A DNA stretch of 64,000 nt from Aldrovandia affinis (GCA_029706075.1 JAINUG010000175.1:682001-746000), one strand, 5' to 3'; counted from the stretch's first letter, positions 1-13,515 are shown. Notes: generated by a model not told the origin, from the letters alone. Program-made: numbers and translations.

Positions 1-517
1 TTCTGTGTGAGTGTGTGAACACAATGATTGGTGGTGGAATTGGCTGTGATGCTAAAATCTTGCCTAGGGCACCAAATTGCTCTGTGTATACGTGCCCGTC
101 TGGCTGTAACTTGACCTCTTTGCTTTGTACAGGTCGCCCCTGTTCCAGGATGAACCCCAGTGTCCCATTAACCTCAAACCCCCCTCTGTCCTGCACCACT
201 TTTAGAGACATATGCTAAGTCTCCATGTGAAAGCTTGCTGCTGCTTCCTTGGGCTACAATATGGCACTGGGAGATTTGTAGGGAGGGCTACCATAGTAGT
301 CTTTTGAGGCACTGTATCCTGGTCATAGCATTTATCCTGTCTTAGCATTTATCCTGTAAAACCTCAACCCCCCCCACCCTCCCCCACCATTAGTTCCCCC
401 CCACCATTAGTACTGATTAGTTCTGATGTGAACCAGGACCAGGAACTGATGTTACCCACCTACCGGACTCTGGACAGGATGGACGTCCTACGAGCTATGA
501 GCTTCTCTTTCACTACA

Positions 518-660
518 CCAGTGCTTCTCAATTATTTTCTGTTACGCCCCCCCTAGGAAGAAGAAAACATTTCGCGAAAAAAAGCAGAGACCAGTTTGTT
601 TATTTCGCGGACCGGGGGTTACGCGAAAAAAAAAGCTGAGACCAGTTTATGTATTTACAC
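518..660. mobile_element. Possible hAT-type MITE remnant
   Basis: CCAGTGCTTCTCAATTATTT TCTGTTACGCCCCCCC resembles the end of a non-autonomous hAT family of fish. Inside, CATTTCGCG...GCGAAAAAAA GC repeats twice. No second end found. Confidence 0.25.
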
Positions 661-844
661 CCTGCCTAAAAGGTAGTTTTTTTAACGTTTTCTTCAATTG
701 CCTTCACCAGCTCACACGCGCCCCCCTTTTCCAGGAGGAAACACTGCACTACACCCTGGATCCCTTTTCCAGGAGGATGTGGCCCCCCAGGAACCTCTGT
801 CCTCATCGACCCCCAACCCCCATCCCCGAAATGAAACGTAATAC

Positions 845-1462
845 TGACATTTAAGTAGAACAAAGGCCAAGCGGAAAACTGCCAGAGGTAAAAAAATTAA
901 AAGAAATGTTAATTTAAGAGTTATAGAAAAGGCCCTTTTCAGGGAACAAGTAATGGGTTAACATGGGTTAACAGTCACTCTCTGCAAGTCACTGACTCTG
1001 GATCCAGCAAAAGAGCCCCCGACCATCACGCTCTCAAGCCTCTTTTTCTTATTTTGCCATCTTAGCAATGGCTTTCTTACTGCCACTTGACCTGTCAAAC
1101 CTACAGCTCGAAGTCTTCTCTTCACAGTTGAAACTGAGACTTCCTTACTTCGACCAGTGTTAAGCTGTGCTTGAAGCTCTTGTCCTGTGAGCCGCCTATC
1201 ACGCAAGCTGTTGACTCTCAGAAACTCGTCTTCTGATTTTGTTGTGGCTTTGGGTCTGCCAGACCTCTTCCTGTTAGAGTTTTCTCCAGTTTCCAAGTGC
1301 CTTTTGATGGTGTAGGAAACTACTCACTGCCAGAAAATGTAAATTATTTGTTTTTGGTAACCTAAACTGTTTTTTTTAACCTTATTCACTGGACTTGAAC
1401 TGCTTACATTTAAATAAAAACTGGAAAATGGGGGTGTTCTAAAACTTTTGACCGGTAGTGTA
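845..1462 (-). mobile_element. Tc1-like transposon (family 1), internally deleted and 3'-truncated
   Basis: The minus strand starts with TACACTACCGGTCAAAAGTT TTAGAACACCCCC (inverted-repeat end at 1462). It then has a transposase N-terminus with HTH motifs: NRKRSGRPKATTKSEDEFLR, DRRLTGQELQAQLNTGRSKE, VSTVKRRLRAVGLTGQVAVR, KPLLRWQNKKKRL. It then jumps to SVMVGGSFAG, so the catalytic DDE region is mostly lost. The other end is not found. A second copy lies at 14421-14965. Confidence 0.8.
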
Positions 1463-2925
1463 TTAATCTAGGGCCTTTGCGCACATAAAACCAGAATGAA
1501 TCACATGATGCACGCCTACAGACATGGTGCATGAGCAGGAAATATAAAAGGCCATATACTGCATGCTAATAATTACTGTTTGGGTATAACAGTCTTTAAT
1601 ATCTCGTACCACAGCGTTCCACAATTCCACAGATAAAACAATGTTTACATTGGCCCAAAAACAAAAGCCATTTACCTCCACAAGTGATCTTCCCTGCAGG
1701 AACAGTCAGCACACCTGCTTACAGTTATGAAATATCATCTTTCATTAAATAACTTTATTAAATTTCCTCCCAGAAAAAAACAAAAACATAGATTGGTAAT
1801 ATGTACAACCCGAATGTACCGGTGCTGCGTTCACCCACAATGCCCTTCAGAAACAGTATTTATCACGCCCATTCCAGACTGCTCTTCTTGCTGGATCATA
1901 CAGAGAGATACCAGTCTACGGTATTTGTCTTAAAAGATAAACCTGTTAAGACAAAATAGAAAGGTATTCAAGAGGTGAGGGCATGCGAGAAATGCCCTGC
2001 TAACCCACCCAGTGGCCGAGCTTCTCTGACCTTGGCACATGACTCATGGCCTCTCTCATCCCAGGTGTGACGACCCTGGATCCCTGAGCCCCAGCAGTCC
2101 TGCTCATTAACCGCAGTGACACACCAAAGACGCTAATAGCGTTATACTTGCACTTCCTCTGACCTGCAGCTGTGATTGCTGCTGTCAGTACCTGCTGCCC
2201 AAGAGACCAGTCCTCTAATAGAATATTCTAGAATATGCCAAAATTAAGTAAATTGGAATACACGTTTGAAAAATGCTTTGCAAAAAACAGGAAACGCATG
2301 GTCATTCCACGCGTGCGTGCTGTAAAGGGCTCATTGGGCACCTGGATCAAAGGATGAAATAAACCCCTCCCCCCCAATGGTACATAGAGGTGGATGACAA
2401 TGAAGTCTATACACGGAGCTGGAAATGGGAGCGTGTGGATATACGTTTCATAACCCCCGGAAGGCTGTGCTTCCCAAAAGCGGAGCTAAAGCTTGCGTTC
2501 TCAGCAAACAGAAGAGAGAACATGGGACTGAGATGTCACTGGCTGCCAGGAGCAGCAATTTGGGCTTGCAGAAACCACGTTTTCCTGCTCCTGGGGGGAA
2601 GGTTTGGGGTCTGAGATGGCAATCAGCTGCTGTCTAACAGTTGCATGGCTTAGACCCCTTCCCCCCGAGCCCCAGCGATTAGAGCAGAGGAGGAGCGTTG
2701 TAGAGAGCAGGACCCTCATAAATACACGCTATGCAGCAGCAAAAACAGCAATAAATGAGCTTTCAAATGATTTCTGTTGATGAAAAATTCTGACTCTGCA
2801 CATGTACATACAAGTGTAAATTGTGCAAGATAACATACATAATGCATGCTATTAAAATATTTTTGCCATTGTTTTATCATAAAAGGTAACTGCACCCACA
2901 TTATTTTAAACATGTCATTACAGAC
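1463..2925. other. Intergenic, nothing recognised
   Basis: No exon-like open frame with plausible homology and no repeat that I can name. Confidence 0.6.
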
Positions 2926-3045
2926 TAAGCCAGTCCAATGAGAGTGCGGCTCTGAATAAGCCTGACCAATGAGAGTGGAGCTCTGACTAACCCTGTCCAA
3001 TGAGAGTGGAGCTCTGACTAAACCTGTCCAATGAGAGTGGTGCTC
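2926..3045. repeat. 31-bp tandem repeat, about 4 units, CCAAT-bearing
   Basis: Unit TAAGCCTGACCAATGAGAGT GGAGCTCTGAC, four copies with few changes. Each copy carries CCAATGAG. The count of CCAAT boxes is a result of the repeat; no promoter context is evident. Confidence 0.9.
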
Positions 3046-3454
3046 AGATAGTGGTGGTAATAACAGTGATTGAGTATTTTTAGTATTTTAGTATTTTCTG
3101 TTTTTCTTGGATATTTTCCTGTTCAGATGAAGTCTTCTGGGGGTATATCTTTATAGAGGTTTTCCAAATGTTTTTTTCCAAATGTCACCATTTTGTATGG
3201 CTAGGTCCTGGGTTTGTTTTGTGTTTAGATTGTTCCATCTTTCCTAGAACTGGTTTTGATTAATTGATTCTTCTATGTCTTGAAGAGTTTTGTTGTAATG
3301 CTCTTGTTTTTTGTCTAGTTTATTAGTTAATTTATATTCCTTCAGCATTTCACAATATTTTTGTCTCAAGTCATGTTTTTGTGGTTGATGTTTTCTGGTT
3401 AGATAATTGTCTTGATTTTATACTTGTGTTTTTACTTTCTTCATCAAACCATTT

Positions 3455-3546
3455 TTCTTTCCCTCTCTCTCCCTCCTCTCTGTTTTATTCTCTCACTTCC
3501 TCCTCCCTTCCCTCCCTCTCCTCTCTCTCTCTCTTTCTCTCTCTGC
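3455..3546. repeat. Pyrimidine (CT)-rich low-complexity tract
   Basis: Runs of CTCTCT, CTCC and TTCCC over about 90 bases. Confidence 0.9.
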
Positions 3547-4395
3547 ATACTGGATGAGAATAGCCTGCAGCTGCAGAGCCACAGTTCCTCCCAGAGAACA
3601 CTCCAAACCCAATTTCCCTTCGTGAGACATGTTTATTCTCCTCTAATAAAAATACAACAGAAGCCTGATCCAGGCACTGTGAAATCACAAGTAATTCATA
3701 GTGAAATCACAGGTAATTCAGGCCTTACACTCCACCCCACCCTGTAGTGCTGTGGCTGCTGAAAGGAGGGGGTCTATTTCATAGGTAAGCCAAAGAAGAA
3801 CCATCTCGTAGACCTTCAAATGCGTGCAGAAGGTATGTATGTATGGATTAATATACACATGCATATATGCATGTTAAGAATGCATGCATCATGTGTCCAG
3901 TGTACATATATCCGCATTTGATATATATTTAATATAATATTGTACATTTCTGTAGATTTCTAAAATGTAAATCGCCAAACAACGAACACCAGAGGACACA
4001 GTGAAGTTCCTTAAATCACTGCAGGGTCGTCAGATGGACGTCACCATGTCCTCAGCTGTCAGCCACAGCACAACATAAAATCAGCTTTATAAATCTCCTA
4101 AAAATGCTGCTAAAGCTCTTGAGCAGCTGCAGACAGACAGGAGCGCACAGGAGCATTAGTATAGCGGTGACAGAGCTGACCTTATAAGCAGACGATGGCA
4201 TGCTCGAAGCCCAGGCATTGCATCCTCGCACAATACACTTGAGCTGAACTGAACCAGTAAATGCACAGCTGCGTATGCAGCTGGAAGATTAAGCAGTGTT
4301 AATCATTCATATCTCCTACATGGACAATAACAGCATGAACACAATGGAGCAAAAAAACGTTGCTGCACGTTGCTGCAAAGCCAACATCCGCCTCC

Positions 4396-6750
4396 ATAAC
4401 CTAGGAGTAAACTGGCCATTTAGCAGATGCTCTTATCCAGAGCGACTTACAAGATGTGCATTAATACAGGGTAGGAACAATCATAGTTTGCGCACAAGAT
4501 CAGTGCAGTAATACAGCGATAGACATCATTGTAGGCAGCTGCATACACTGTAACCTGTAACATTGGGAAGGAAAAGGTTAGTAATTTTTAATTTTTTATT
4601 TTTTTAAATTAAATGATAAGGCAGGGATACATATACAAGAAGTGTTGAGCAAGTAGGCAGTGGTGATGACAATTGGGTAGATGTACAGAATTCAGTGGTA
4701 GTGGAGTCTGAAAAGGTGGGTTTTGAGTCCTGACTGATTGCGGAAGGTCATTCCACCACCGAGGGTGGAAGAGGCGAGACCGCAAGGAGTGGATGCTGGG
4801 CACCCGGAGGGATGGGACAGTCAGTTTGCCAGTGGAGGCTGAGCGGAGGGGTCTGGCTGGGCTCTAGGGTGTGATGAGTGTCTGGAGGTAAGGGGGAGCA
4901 GTTCCTCTAGCCACCTGAAAAGCAAGCACCAGTGATTTGAATCTGATGCGTGCTGCAATGGGGAGCCAGTGCAGAGAGGAGAGGAGAGGGGTGACATGGG
5001 TGAACTTGGGTTGATTGAACACCAGACATGTGGCAGCATTCTAGACTAGTTGCAATGGCTTGATGGCATAGGCCGGTAGGCCTGCCAGCAAGGAATTGCA
5101 ATAGTCCAGACGCAAGATCACCAGGGCCTGGACCAGGAGTTGTGTGGCCTCTTGGGTGAAGCGGGAGAATCGGCAGGTCTGGGTGATCGCTACGATGTGG
5201 CCCGAGAAGCACAGCTGGTTGTCCAGGGTCACTCAAGACTGGGACGGAGACACTATGGAGCCTTCCAAGGTGATTGAAGCATCAATCATCAGGGAGCCCT
5301 TCGCTGGGAGGAAGAGCAGCTCAGTCTTCCCCAGGTTCAGCTTCAGGTAGTGGGTGGACATCCAGGCAGAGATGTAAACCAGGCATGCAGAGATCCGTGT
5401 GTCTCAGATGGAGAGAAGGAGAGAAGGTTGAGTGTCGTCATCATAACAGTGGTAAGAAAAACCATGAGCAGAGATAACAGAACCAAGTGACTTGGTGTAC
5501 AGGGAAAATAGGATGGGGCCTAGCACCGAGCCCTGTGGGACTCCGGTAGAGAGGGTGTGGGGAGAGGAGAGGGATCCTCTCCAGACCACCGGGTAGGACC
5601 GGTCAGCTAGGTAGGACTTGAACCATGTCAATGCAGATCCAGAGATTCCCATCTCAACGAGAGATGAGAGCAGGATCTGGTGGTCCACAGTATCAAATTC
5701 AGCTGACAGGTCAAGGATTCGGAGGACGGAGCTAAGGGATTGGGACTTAACCATTTGAAGAGCCTCAGTGACCGCAAGGAGAGCAGTCTCTGTGGAATGG
5801 CTTGCCTTGAACCCAGATTGGTTAGGATCAAGCAGGCCATTCTGTAGGAGATGAGCAGACAGTTAGTTATAGACAGCCCACTCTAGTGTTTTGGAGAGGA
5901 AAGGGAGGAGAGAGACAGGTCGGTAGTTAGAAATGACAGCAGGATTCAGAGAGGGTTTTTTGAGGAGGGGGATGACATGGGCAATTTTGAGGGAAGAGGG
6001 GACAGAGCCAAAGGAAAGAGAGGAGTTGATAACATTGGAGACAAAGGGGAGGATGTCCATAGCAATGGACTGGAAGAGGGGGGAAGTAATGGGATCGAGA
6101 GGGTAGGTGGTGGGATGGTGGGAATGAACAAGTTGAAGAATGTCTGAGTCAGGAGGAGAAGGAGGAGGGTGAGAGGTTTAGGTAGCGAGGTGGGTGAGGA
6201 AGGGTTGGATGAGGGAGAGGATGGGGGGAAGGAGTTGCGAATGTCATCGACCTTCTCGCGAAAGAAGGATGCAAAGTCATCTGCGGTTAGAAAGGAGGGG
6301 GGTGGTAGAGGAGGAGGGGTGAGGAGAAAGGAGAACGTAGAATAGTTTACGAGGATTAGAAGCAGAAGATTGAATCTTGGAAAGGAAAAATGCAGATTTA
6401 ACAGAGGAGAGGTTGGAGGAAAAGGTAGCCAGGAGTGTGTGGAAGTCAGTCAGAGCCACAGGGGATTTTGATTTTCTCCATTTCCTTTCTGCTGCTTGCA
6501 GTTTAAGTCGGTCAGCCCGAATGGAGTCTGTTAGTCAGGGGGTGGGGGTTTAGTGGAGAGAGGACAGAGTGGATCAAAGGAGGAGGAGAGGGAGGACAGT
6601 AGGGTAGTGTCACTGCTCAGAAGGCCCATGTGGGGAGTCACTTCGTCACCCCAAAGCTTCGTCTGTGATGTCCACTGTCTGGCAGCCGAAACAAAAGGTT
6701 TGTTGAAACGGAGGGGGACATTTTGTTTAAGAATCCATAATTTCATGATA
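4396..6750 (-). mobile_element. L2-clade LINE, 5'-truncated, about 2.35 kb
   Basis: Minus-strand ORF2 pieces in order: DSIRADRLKLQAAERKWRKS (about 6530), SNPRKLFYVLLS (6459-6277), MDILPFVSNVINSSLSFGSV, IAHVIPLLKKPSLNP, NYRPVSLLPFLSKTLE (6060-5863), SSVLRILDLSAEFDTVDHQI, STGVPQGSVLGPILFSLYTK, GFSYHCYDDDTQ (5754-5404), DNQLCFSGHIVAI (5232), then the 3' UTR and tail GTAAGTCGCTCTGGATAAGA GCATCTGCTAAATG (4396-4450). The catalytic box reads YDDD where YADD is usual, and there are stops and shifts between pieces, so it is dead. The endonuclease is absent. Confidence 0.85.
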
Positions 6751-6804
6751 TACTACCCACTATTTGTTGCTTTAGGATTGCATTAAAAAAATAAAGACCT
6801 CAGG

Positions 6805-7361
6805 GGGCCCAGTGTAGCGTAGCGGCCTAACGCACTCCGCCGGGAGTGCAAGGTGCCTACTGTGTCGCGGTTCAAAACCCGACTGCGTTAATATAATAAT
6901 AATATAATATATGCCATTAAGCAGACACTTTTATCCCAAGCTACTTTCAGTAGTAAATGCATACATTTTTCAGTATATGTGGTCCCAGTGGGAATCAAAC
7001 CCACAACCTAAGGGTAGCCAACACCATGCTCTACCTACGGAGCTACACAGAACCACGTTATTTGCATTATACCGCATTATTCCGACTCTGGCCGGGAGCC
7101 CTAATTGGGGGTGATGTTGAGCTGTCTGCCCCAAGGAGTGGGGGGGAGGGAAAGTCGGCATGAGCTCGATGAGGAGCAGTAGGGTGTTCCTAATAGGGCA
7201 TTCCTAAATTCCGTGTCAGAGGAGGTGGATCATTTCCAGCCTCGGGATATTAGCCTGACCCAGAGGACAGGCGATGGGCTCATGAGGGGAGGGTGAATTG
7301 AAATAAATAGAGGGTTGAATTGACTACTCAATTGGTAGAAAAACTGGGAAAATTTTGAAAA
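6805..7361 (+). mobile_element. tRNA-derived SINE (family A), split by a nested SINE
   Basis: Head CCCAGTGTAGCGTAGCGGCC (A-box TAGCGTAGCGG) with B-box GGTTCAAAACC, then after the nested element the body CCGGGAGCCCTAATTGGGG, CTGTCTGCCCCAAGG, GGCATGAGCTCG and TCAGAGGAGGTGGAT, and 3' end GTGAATTGAAATAAATAGAG. The break at about 6890-7055 holds a family B SINE in reverse orientation. Confidence 0.75.
6895..7055 (-). mobile_element. tRNA-derived SINE (family B) nested in a family A SINE
   Basis: On the minus strand: GTGGTTCTGTGTAGCTCCGT with A-box, B-box GGTTTGATTCC, linker CATATACTGAAAAATGTATG CATT, tail GGATAAAAGTGTCTGCTTAA TGGCAT. Matches the copy at 13371-13515. The nesting order shows family B was still active after this family A copy inserted. 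Confidence 0.75.
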
Positions 7362-9279
7362 ATAAAATAAAAATAATAATAATAATAATAAAGACCTAAC
7401 AAGTCAATATTGACCTTTATTTAATTCTCATAATGTCATGCATGACCAGAAAACACATTAGAGGTTAGTCTGGGTTATTTTGGTAGGTTTGTCTTGTAGG
7501 TTTAATAATTGACTGTCATTATATTTGCCATTTTGATGCTCACGGCTCACAGGGAAATGGACATAAACACAAAAGTATCAACAACGCCATGTGGATGGAT
7601 CAACAAAGGTGAGTAGTACATCATGAAATTGTGAATCTTGGTCAGAGTGCCCCTTTAGATTCTCTGTGCTCACAAAGGATGTGTGTGGGCTTTACACATG
7701 TATTAGTCATGTGCCAGCAGTGCACATCCAGAAACACACACTTTCACATTAAATTACATTCTAAATAAGCTAAGCAGTAATGGTGGAATCCTGCAAATGT
7801 TAGGTGTTAGTTTTCAATCTAAAAAAAAAATAGGGTAAAAACATATTTTTGTAAAATTGTAATGTTGAAGTTGAGCAATATACGCAATAAACATGGTAAA
7901 AACAATGCAACAAAAGAGCAAAATCAAACAAATTGTTTGAAAAAGAAACGACACAAAGAGATTGACACAAGACCCATGCAGCAGCCAGTAGAGGCCGTGT
8001 CCTGAGAGCCTGATACAAGTGAAACACTTTTTCCACCAACCATTTCCATCATGAGTAAAAAAAAAAATTATAACCTTGAAAATAGCACTGAAAAATCACC
8101 CAAAAAATTGTGCACAAAGCCATTTTACACACATGCACACATGAAAAGTACAAATGAAGATTGATCAGTGCAGCACCTCAGATGTGCTGTCCCTGCTCAT
8201 CTGAGCTCACCCTGAGATCTGAGCCAACAGGCCTCCATTCTGAGCTCAAACACACACTGCAGAGGGAGAACTTCACATTTAATTAGCTCAAGAAAGCCTG
8301 CACTCTGATATACAACCCGTTTGGAATGTTTCTTGGTAGCGGCGAGTCAAGGTAACGCCAAAACACTTCAGACAAACATTAACTTTTTACATAATCCGCT
8401 ATGATTGGCTATTTCAATTTAGCGCGACGCTGTTTCAAACCACATGCTCATTTCCACTGAGCATTATCCTTAAAAAGGTTTTTTTTTGTTAAGTTTAAAA
8501 AAAGTCATTCACTAACAAGAAAAGTCATGAAAGCCTTCCTTATGTATGAAGGCAGCCCGTTACCCAGTTCTCTGAAATTACTATTAGAAATAAATGTTAA
8601 TTTTATTAAAACTACTGCTTTGAATGTTGAATGTTTTCATTGGAAAGCAGGCCGGTTGTGGTTTCAGCCATTTTTGTTGGCTGTAACTCTGTCTTGAGCA
8701 AACACTGTATCTGCTCCAGAAACAATCTCAAACCACTTCATCAGATATTTTTGCATTTTACTGTGTGTATTCCTTATTCCATTTATTTTTCTGTTAAATA
8801 ATACCCAAGGATGTGCCTACACGTTCCAGCTGTTTTAAAACCTCCCACCCACTCTGTGCACTTATGGGATTATGGAATGTGTTTCAGAGTTGAGATGGGG
8901 TGCTGACAGACAGAAAGAGAGCGTGGCTCAATGACACTTTATAGCTCTCTGCAGATAACCATCTCTGTGTCGGGCACAAACATTGACTTTAGCTGGTGGT
9001 CACGGCCAAAGACAATTTTACCGTGAGGATAATCAGAGCCAGGCCGGAACAGGGAAACACACAAGCGCTCCCTTGTGCCCAGCGCAGCTGTGATCATGCC
9101 ACTGCTCTTGAGGTCACCGCCAGACACTAAAAGAGATGTATCTAACTCAGCACAGCTGTGACCGGAGCCACACTCCGCTGTGAGGCTTCATTGTCAGGTA
9201 GTTTGCAGTCCAAGCCAAGTAGCCAGTCGCCTTTCCAGTTTTGACCTGCAGTTTTTTTTAAATTATGTATTAAAATCCA
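7362..9279. other. Intergenic, nothing recognised
   Basis: An (AAT)n run lies at about 7371-7391. The rest shows no gene or named repeat. Confidence 0.6.
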
Positions 9280-9545
9280 GGGTGGCACAACTTGGCCGGA
9301 GTGCAGTTTGCCCACTGTGGCCGGGGTTCGATTCTCCGGCTGCGCCATTAAGGCGGGCTGATTGGCTGTCTGATTGGCTGTCCGGGAGGGAAGCCGACAT
9401 GAGCTTACCGCGTGCACGCGGCGCTCAGGCGAGTTCCGTCTCGAAGGAGGTGGATTTGTTGAGGGGGGATAGTTGGATCAACAGAGGGTACAACTGGCCA
9501 CCAAATTGTGGGAAAAATCTGAAACCAATTTATTTAAAAAAATTT
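9280..9545 (+). mobile_element. tRNA-derived SINE (family A)
   Basis: Head GGTGGCACAACTTGGCCGGA, B-box GGTTCGATTCTCC, body GCTGTCCGGGAGGGAAGCCG ACATGAGC and TCTCGAAGGAGGTGGATTTG, then CAACAGAGGGTACAACTGGC and an A-rich end. Confidence 0.75.
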
Positions 9546-12304
9546 AAATAAATAATAATAATTTCTTTAGCAAGTGTTCACTTGCTGAAGGCAAAATATA
9601 AAAAATCCTCCCACCTACAAACAAACCTAAACATTCAATGGCTGAAACTTAAAGTCATTCCACTCACATTTTTTTTCAGACATAGACTGTGAATTGGCTA
9701 AAAACTCTTATTTGGGTGTGTAGTATGGTACATCGTATTGAAAGGAAAAAAAATATTGATGAACATTGATTTTGGTGAACTATTACTCTAAACTACCAAG
9801 GTGTTTTTGATATGATATAAAATAGGGACACAAATCTTTACTTTAATTCCCACATAATGTAAAATGATCTACATTTATGTAAAATGGTAAATAAAATTAA
9901 AAAATACAAATCTTTGCAGGTATATTGTCACCACCCCTAATACCTAGGCTCATGATCTTCTCAGGTAAAGAAACTATACAGGCATCATGCCAACCATATA
10001 CTTGAGAGAAAGCATAGGCCAGACTGAGGAAAGGGCCTTCACACATCACTCATATATACAGAACAGAGATGGCCTTATGATGCCCAGGAAAGACAGATGT
10101 ATTGGCTTTGACATATGTGCAACGATCAGTTCTGTTCAGCTATGGGAACTGCCACTCACTTTACCTTCTGTCAAATTAAATCAGCACTTAAAGGGCACTC
10201 ACCCCACTGACACACACTATTCCCACCCCGATGTTGCCACACTGCCGCCATCCATAATCACACACTATGTTCATAACATGGGGCCTGTTAAAATTCTACT
10301 GAAACATATTATTCCATGAAGAAACCACAGATTTGATGTAGTAATGCAAGTCAGTCAGTGTAAGTAATGCAGTCAGTCAGTATTCAGTTGTTTAGACCAA
10401 TTCAGTCACATTAGATTAGTGGTTTCTTTAAATAAAAGAACCTGGGACCTGTTTTAAATAAAATTATAAGTAATGATGCGATTCTAGATCTGCAGTCCTA
10501 CTCTAACATGCTTGATACCATAAGTCCCATGAATTTGGGGTTTCAAAAGAACCTTCATGTTCTGTATCATTTTGTTACACTGCATATATTTTATAAATGA
10601 GACATATGGTACAACTACTGAAATGGGGTTTCAAGACTTTTTGTTCTGGAATGTCAGAAGATATTTTATAATTGATTGATTGGTATTACTATATATTACA
10701 GTTTTATATTTGATAGAATTTCAATAACAAATACCAAAAAATTACATACAATTAACACCAGCCAAAAAATGGCACTTTTTGACTCTGACTCTTTGGCAAA
10801 AGGGCAGGGGCTCAAGCCCCCTTTGAGCCCTATCTGTGCACGTGCCTGCACACTGTAATGGCATTTTTTCTAAATTGTTTAAATGCAACTGAGGCCACAC
10901 TACCTAACCACATAATACCATTAAGCAGTAATACAAAATGTGTTATCTGTATGTGATGAAATCTCAGTCAAGTAACTTGCCATGCAGCAAAAAAGCCATT
11001 ATGCCAAAACCCAAAAAGTATTTAAAACAAACAAAGGGCAGTTTCAGGTAACAGTTCAAAGCAGCACCACCTTGGACACAAATGCTGACCTGTAAATGAA
11101 GTTGTGATAAGCAGAATTAAAGAGGTGTTCAGTGGGACTATCCTCCAGTGGTAACAGTGTATATCTGTGGCATTAGTGCATGGCTGTGGGAGACATGAGC
11201 CCCTTTCTGCAGTGACCAATTTTCTCATATTTGAGCGTCCGAGTGATGCTGACACACTGAAGTCTCTAGATTTTTCTTGGCCAAGTAATTCAGAAATCAA
11301 CATGTCCTCAATTGGGCCCTAAATGACAAAAAAAACCATAAACTTAAAAATAACTTTATGAGTGACTCCTGTCAACGCAAAGGCCTGGGTTCAATCAACA
11401 TGTGCCCTTAAATCTGACTGACAGTTCAATGCATGTGTTAAATGTTTACCTTCACCGGCACAGTTTGGCGAGTTCTGCAATCACCAAAAATTAACTCTCC
11501 AAACTGGGAAAAACAAAACATTTAACATTTTCATTGGATTTTAAATCTATGTGAAGGAAACATTCAATGTGTAATTGAATACAGGCCTAAGAGTTGTTTT
11601 TACAGGGAAAATGTAGATGTGTCTGCCCTGAAGAGTTGAGAAGACTGAGAGTTTGTCTGCATTCTTCAGTCTCAGTTTTTCTGCATTCTTCAATCGCATG
11701 TCCTGTTGTGCAGAACTGGTATTTTGTGCCAACTTCTGAGAAATCTGTTCTATTACAATATTTCCAGACAATGCTTTTACACATAACAGCTGGCTACTTT
11801 CAGTCAGTGAGTGAACACCTGGTCCAAGGCACCAGACCAAAGCAATCAAACATGCACTTTTAAGCATAATAAACAATGTTATAAAATATAACAATTTCAG
11901 AAAGTCTTCCTCTTATCAAAGGGTAGTATTCCCAACAATGTAAAACATCTCATGTTTTTAACGTTCAATCAAAATAATTGTTTCACCCACTAACATATTA
12001 AATTAGCATACTTCAAGCATTCCATGAGCGTTTCCAATGTCAGAGCTCTTGTTCTGTTTTGAGTACAGCAACATTTAATCACTTGTTCCGACCCATAATT
12101 TGTACATAGCTATTCATTTGGCCCCAGCAGAATGAATTTGCCTTTATCATGGCTATAAAGTATGTATAATATCTGCCATTCTTCATGAGCCTAGTGATGA
12201 ACACACCCTGCAAAATGTTTACTCCACAAAGGTGTCTGCTGAGGAAATATTTAGATAAATTCTACAGCCATTTTAAGACTGTGAGTGAGAAACAAAGGAT
12301 GATG
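9546..12304. other. Intergenic, AT-rich, nothing recognised
   Basis: Short open frames only, none with a recognisable motif. No repeat family named. Confidence 0.6.
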
Positions 12305-12525
12305 TGATATGCATCACATTACAGGCATTTAAGCAGACATTCTTACCCAGAGCGACTTCTTTACATACAATCCATTTATACAGCTGGATATTTACTGGGG
12401 CAATTCAGGTTGAATGCCTTGCTCAAGGGTTCCAGAATGGCAGAGCTCCACCTGGGGATCAAACCTGGAACCTTTGAGTTACAAGTCAAGCTCCCTGACC
12501 ATTACACTACGCTGGCACCTGTAAA
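12305..12525 (-). mobile_element. tRNA-derived SINE (family C) with L2-type tail
   Basis: Minus strand: AGCGTAGTGTAATGGTCAGG, GACTTGTAACTCAAAGGTTC, B-box GGTTTGATCCC, then CCCTTGAGCAAGGCATTCAA CCTGAATTGC, CAGTAAATATCCAGCTGTAT and tail AGTCGCTCTGGGTAAGAATG TCTGCTTAAATGCC. Confidence 0.75.
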
Positions 12526-13370
12526 GTCAAGGCGCTGGCCTTGAAGGATACCAGCTTACAGCAGTCATGGGTAGAAGAACTGGATGGACCTGGAAAACCC
12601 CAACATGGTGCCAGTGTGGGTTCTGGGTTTCTGGAGGCATGGAGTCAGAGCTACACTGCACTAGTGCAGGGCTCTCCTACTCACTGCGGCAGTAAGGATT
12701 TCTTCAGCCAAAGACTATATTACACTGCCAGTCCAACTCAAAGGGGATTCCCAACTTCTACTGCTGCACAGCATTCAGTGCAAAAGGAAGGGGTATAAAA
12801 TGTGCATATAGTGCACATTTCAATGGTCATATGAGGTAAGAACATGTGGCACCAAATATTTGCATTGCGTGTGTATGGATCTATGCCGGAGGTGGGGAAA
12901 AGTCATATGGTCTTTGATTTAACAGATTCCACATGAGGCAAGGACTCTCCTACACACTGGCTTCCTGTATTGGGTAACTAATGCTGTGTCCATGCACAGA
13001 GTGACAATGGGAGACACAGACATATGTGGAAGGGTTTATATGACCAATCCCATGTTGATATATGACTTCCATATGGCTCCCACTGTCTGATAACTTTGTT
13101 TTCATCATATAGACCTTAGAGTTATGAATCTACAGTAATCTGTGTGGGTACAGAATCAAAATTCCATTGCCCCATATTTACTTTTTGTGGACACATACAA
13201 TGTAATCATTATAATTCCCACTCAACATCTGCATATAGCGTTTTTAGCAGTAATGTTCATTACTGTAGCCTGGAGGCTGCATTTGGTCTGAGGCTAATAA
13301 TGTAGGGTGGAACATGCCTTTAAGAGCATACTTTCAGTGCACTATGTAAGGTCCTTCTGCAATGCATGTA

Positions 13371-13515
13371 GTGGTTCTGTGTAGCTGAGCAGGTAGGGCA
13401 TGGTGCTGACAGCACTTAGGTTGTGGGTTCAATTCTCATTGGGGCCACATATACTGAAAAATGTATGCATTCACTACTGTAAGTCGCTTTGGATAAAAGT
13501 GTCTGCTGAATGGCA
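13371..13515 (+). mobile_element. tRNA-derived SINE (family B) with L2-type tail
   Basis: Head GTGGTTCTGTGTAGCTGAGC (A-box TAGCTGAGCAG), B-box GGTTCAATTCT, then CATATACTGAAAAATGTATG CATTCACTACTG and tail GTAAGTCGCTTTGGATAAAA GTGTCTGCTGAATGGCAT, followed by (AT)n. The tail matches that of the L2 copies in this window. Confidence 0.8.

Noticed and set aside
958-1296. Possible host DNA-binding protein with HTH
   Set aside because: The HTH and flanks match Tc1-like transposases, the terminal repeat is adjacent and a second copy exists at 14.4 kb.
2926-3045. Cluster of CCAAT boxes as a promoter
   Set aside because: Each box lies in one unit of a 31-bp tandem repeat, and no transcript start or gene follows.
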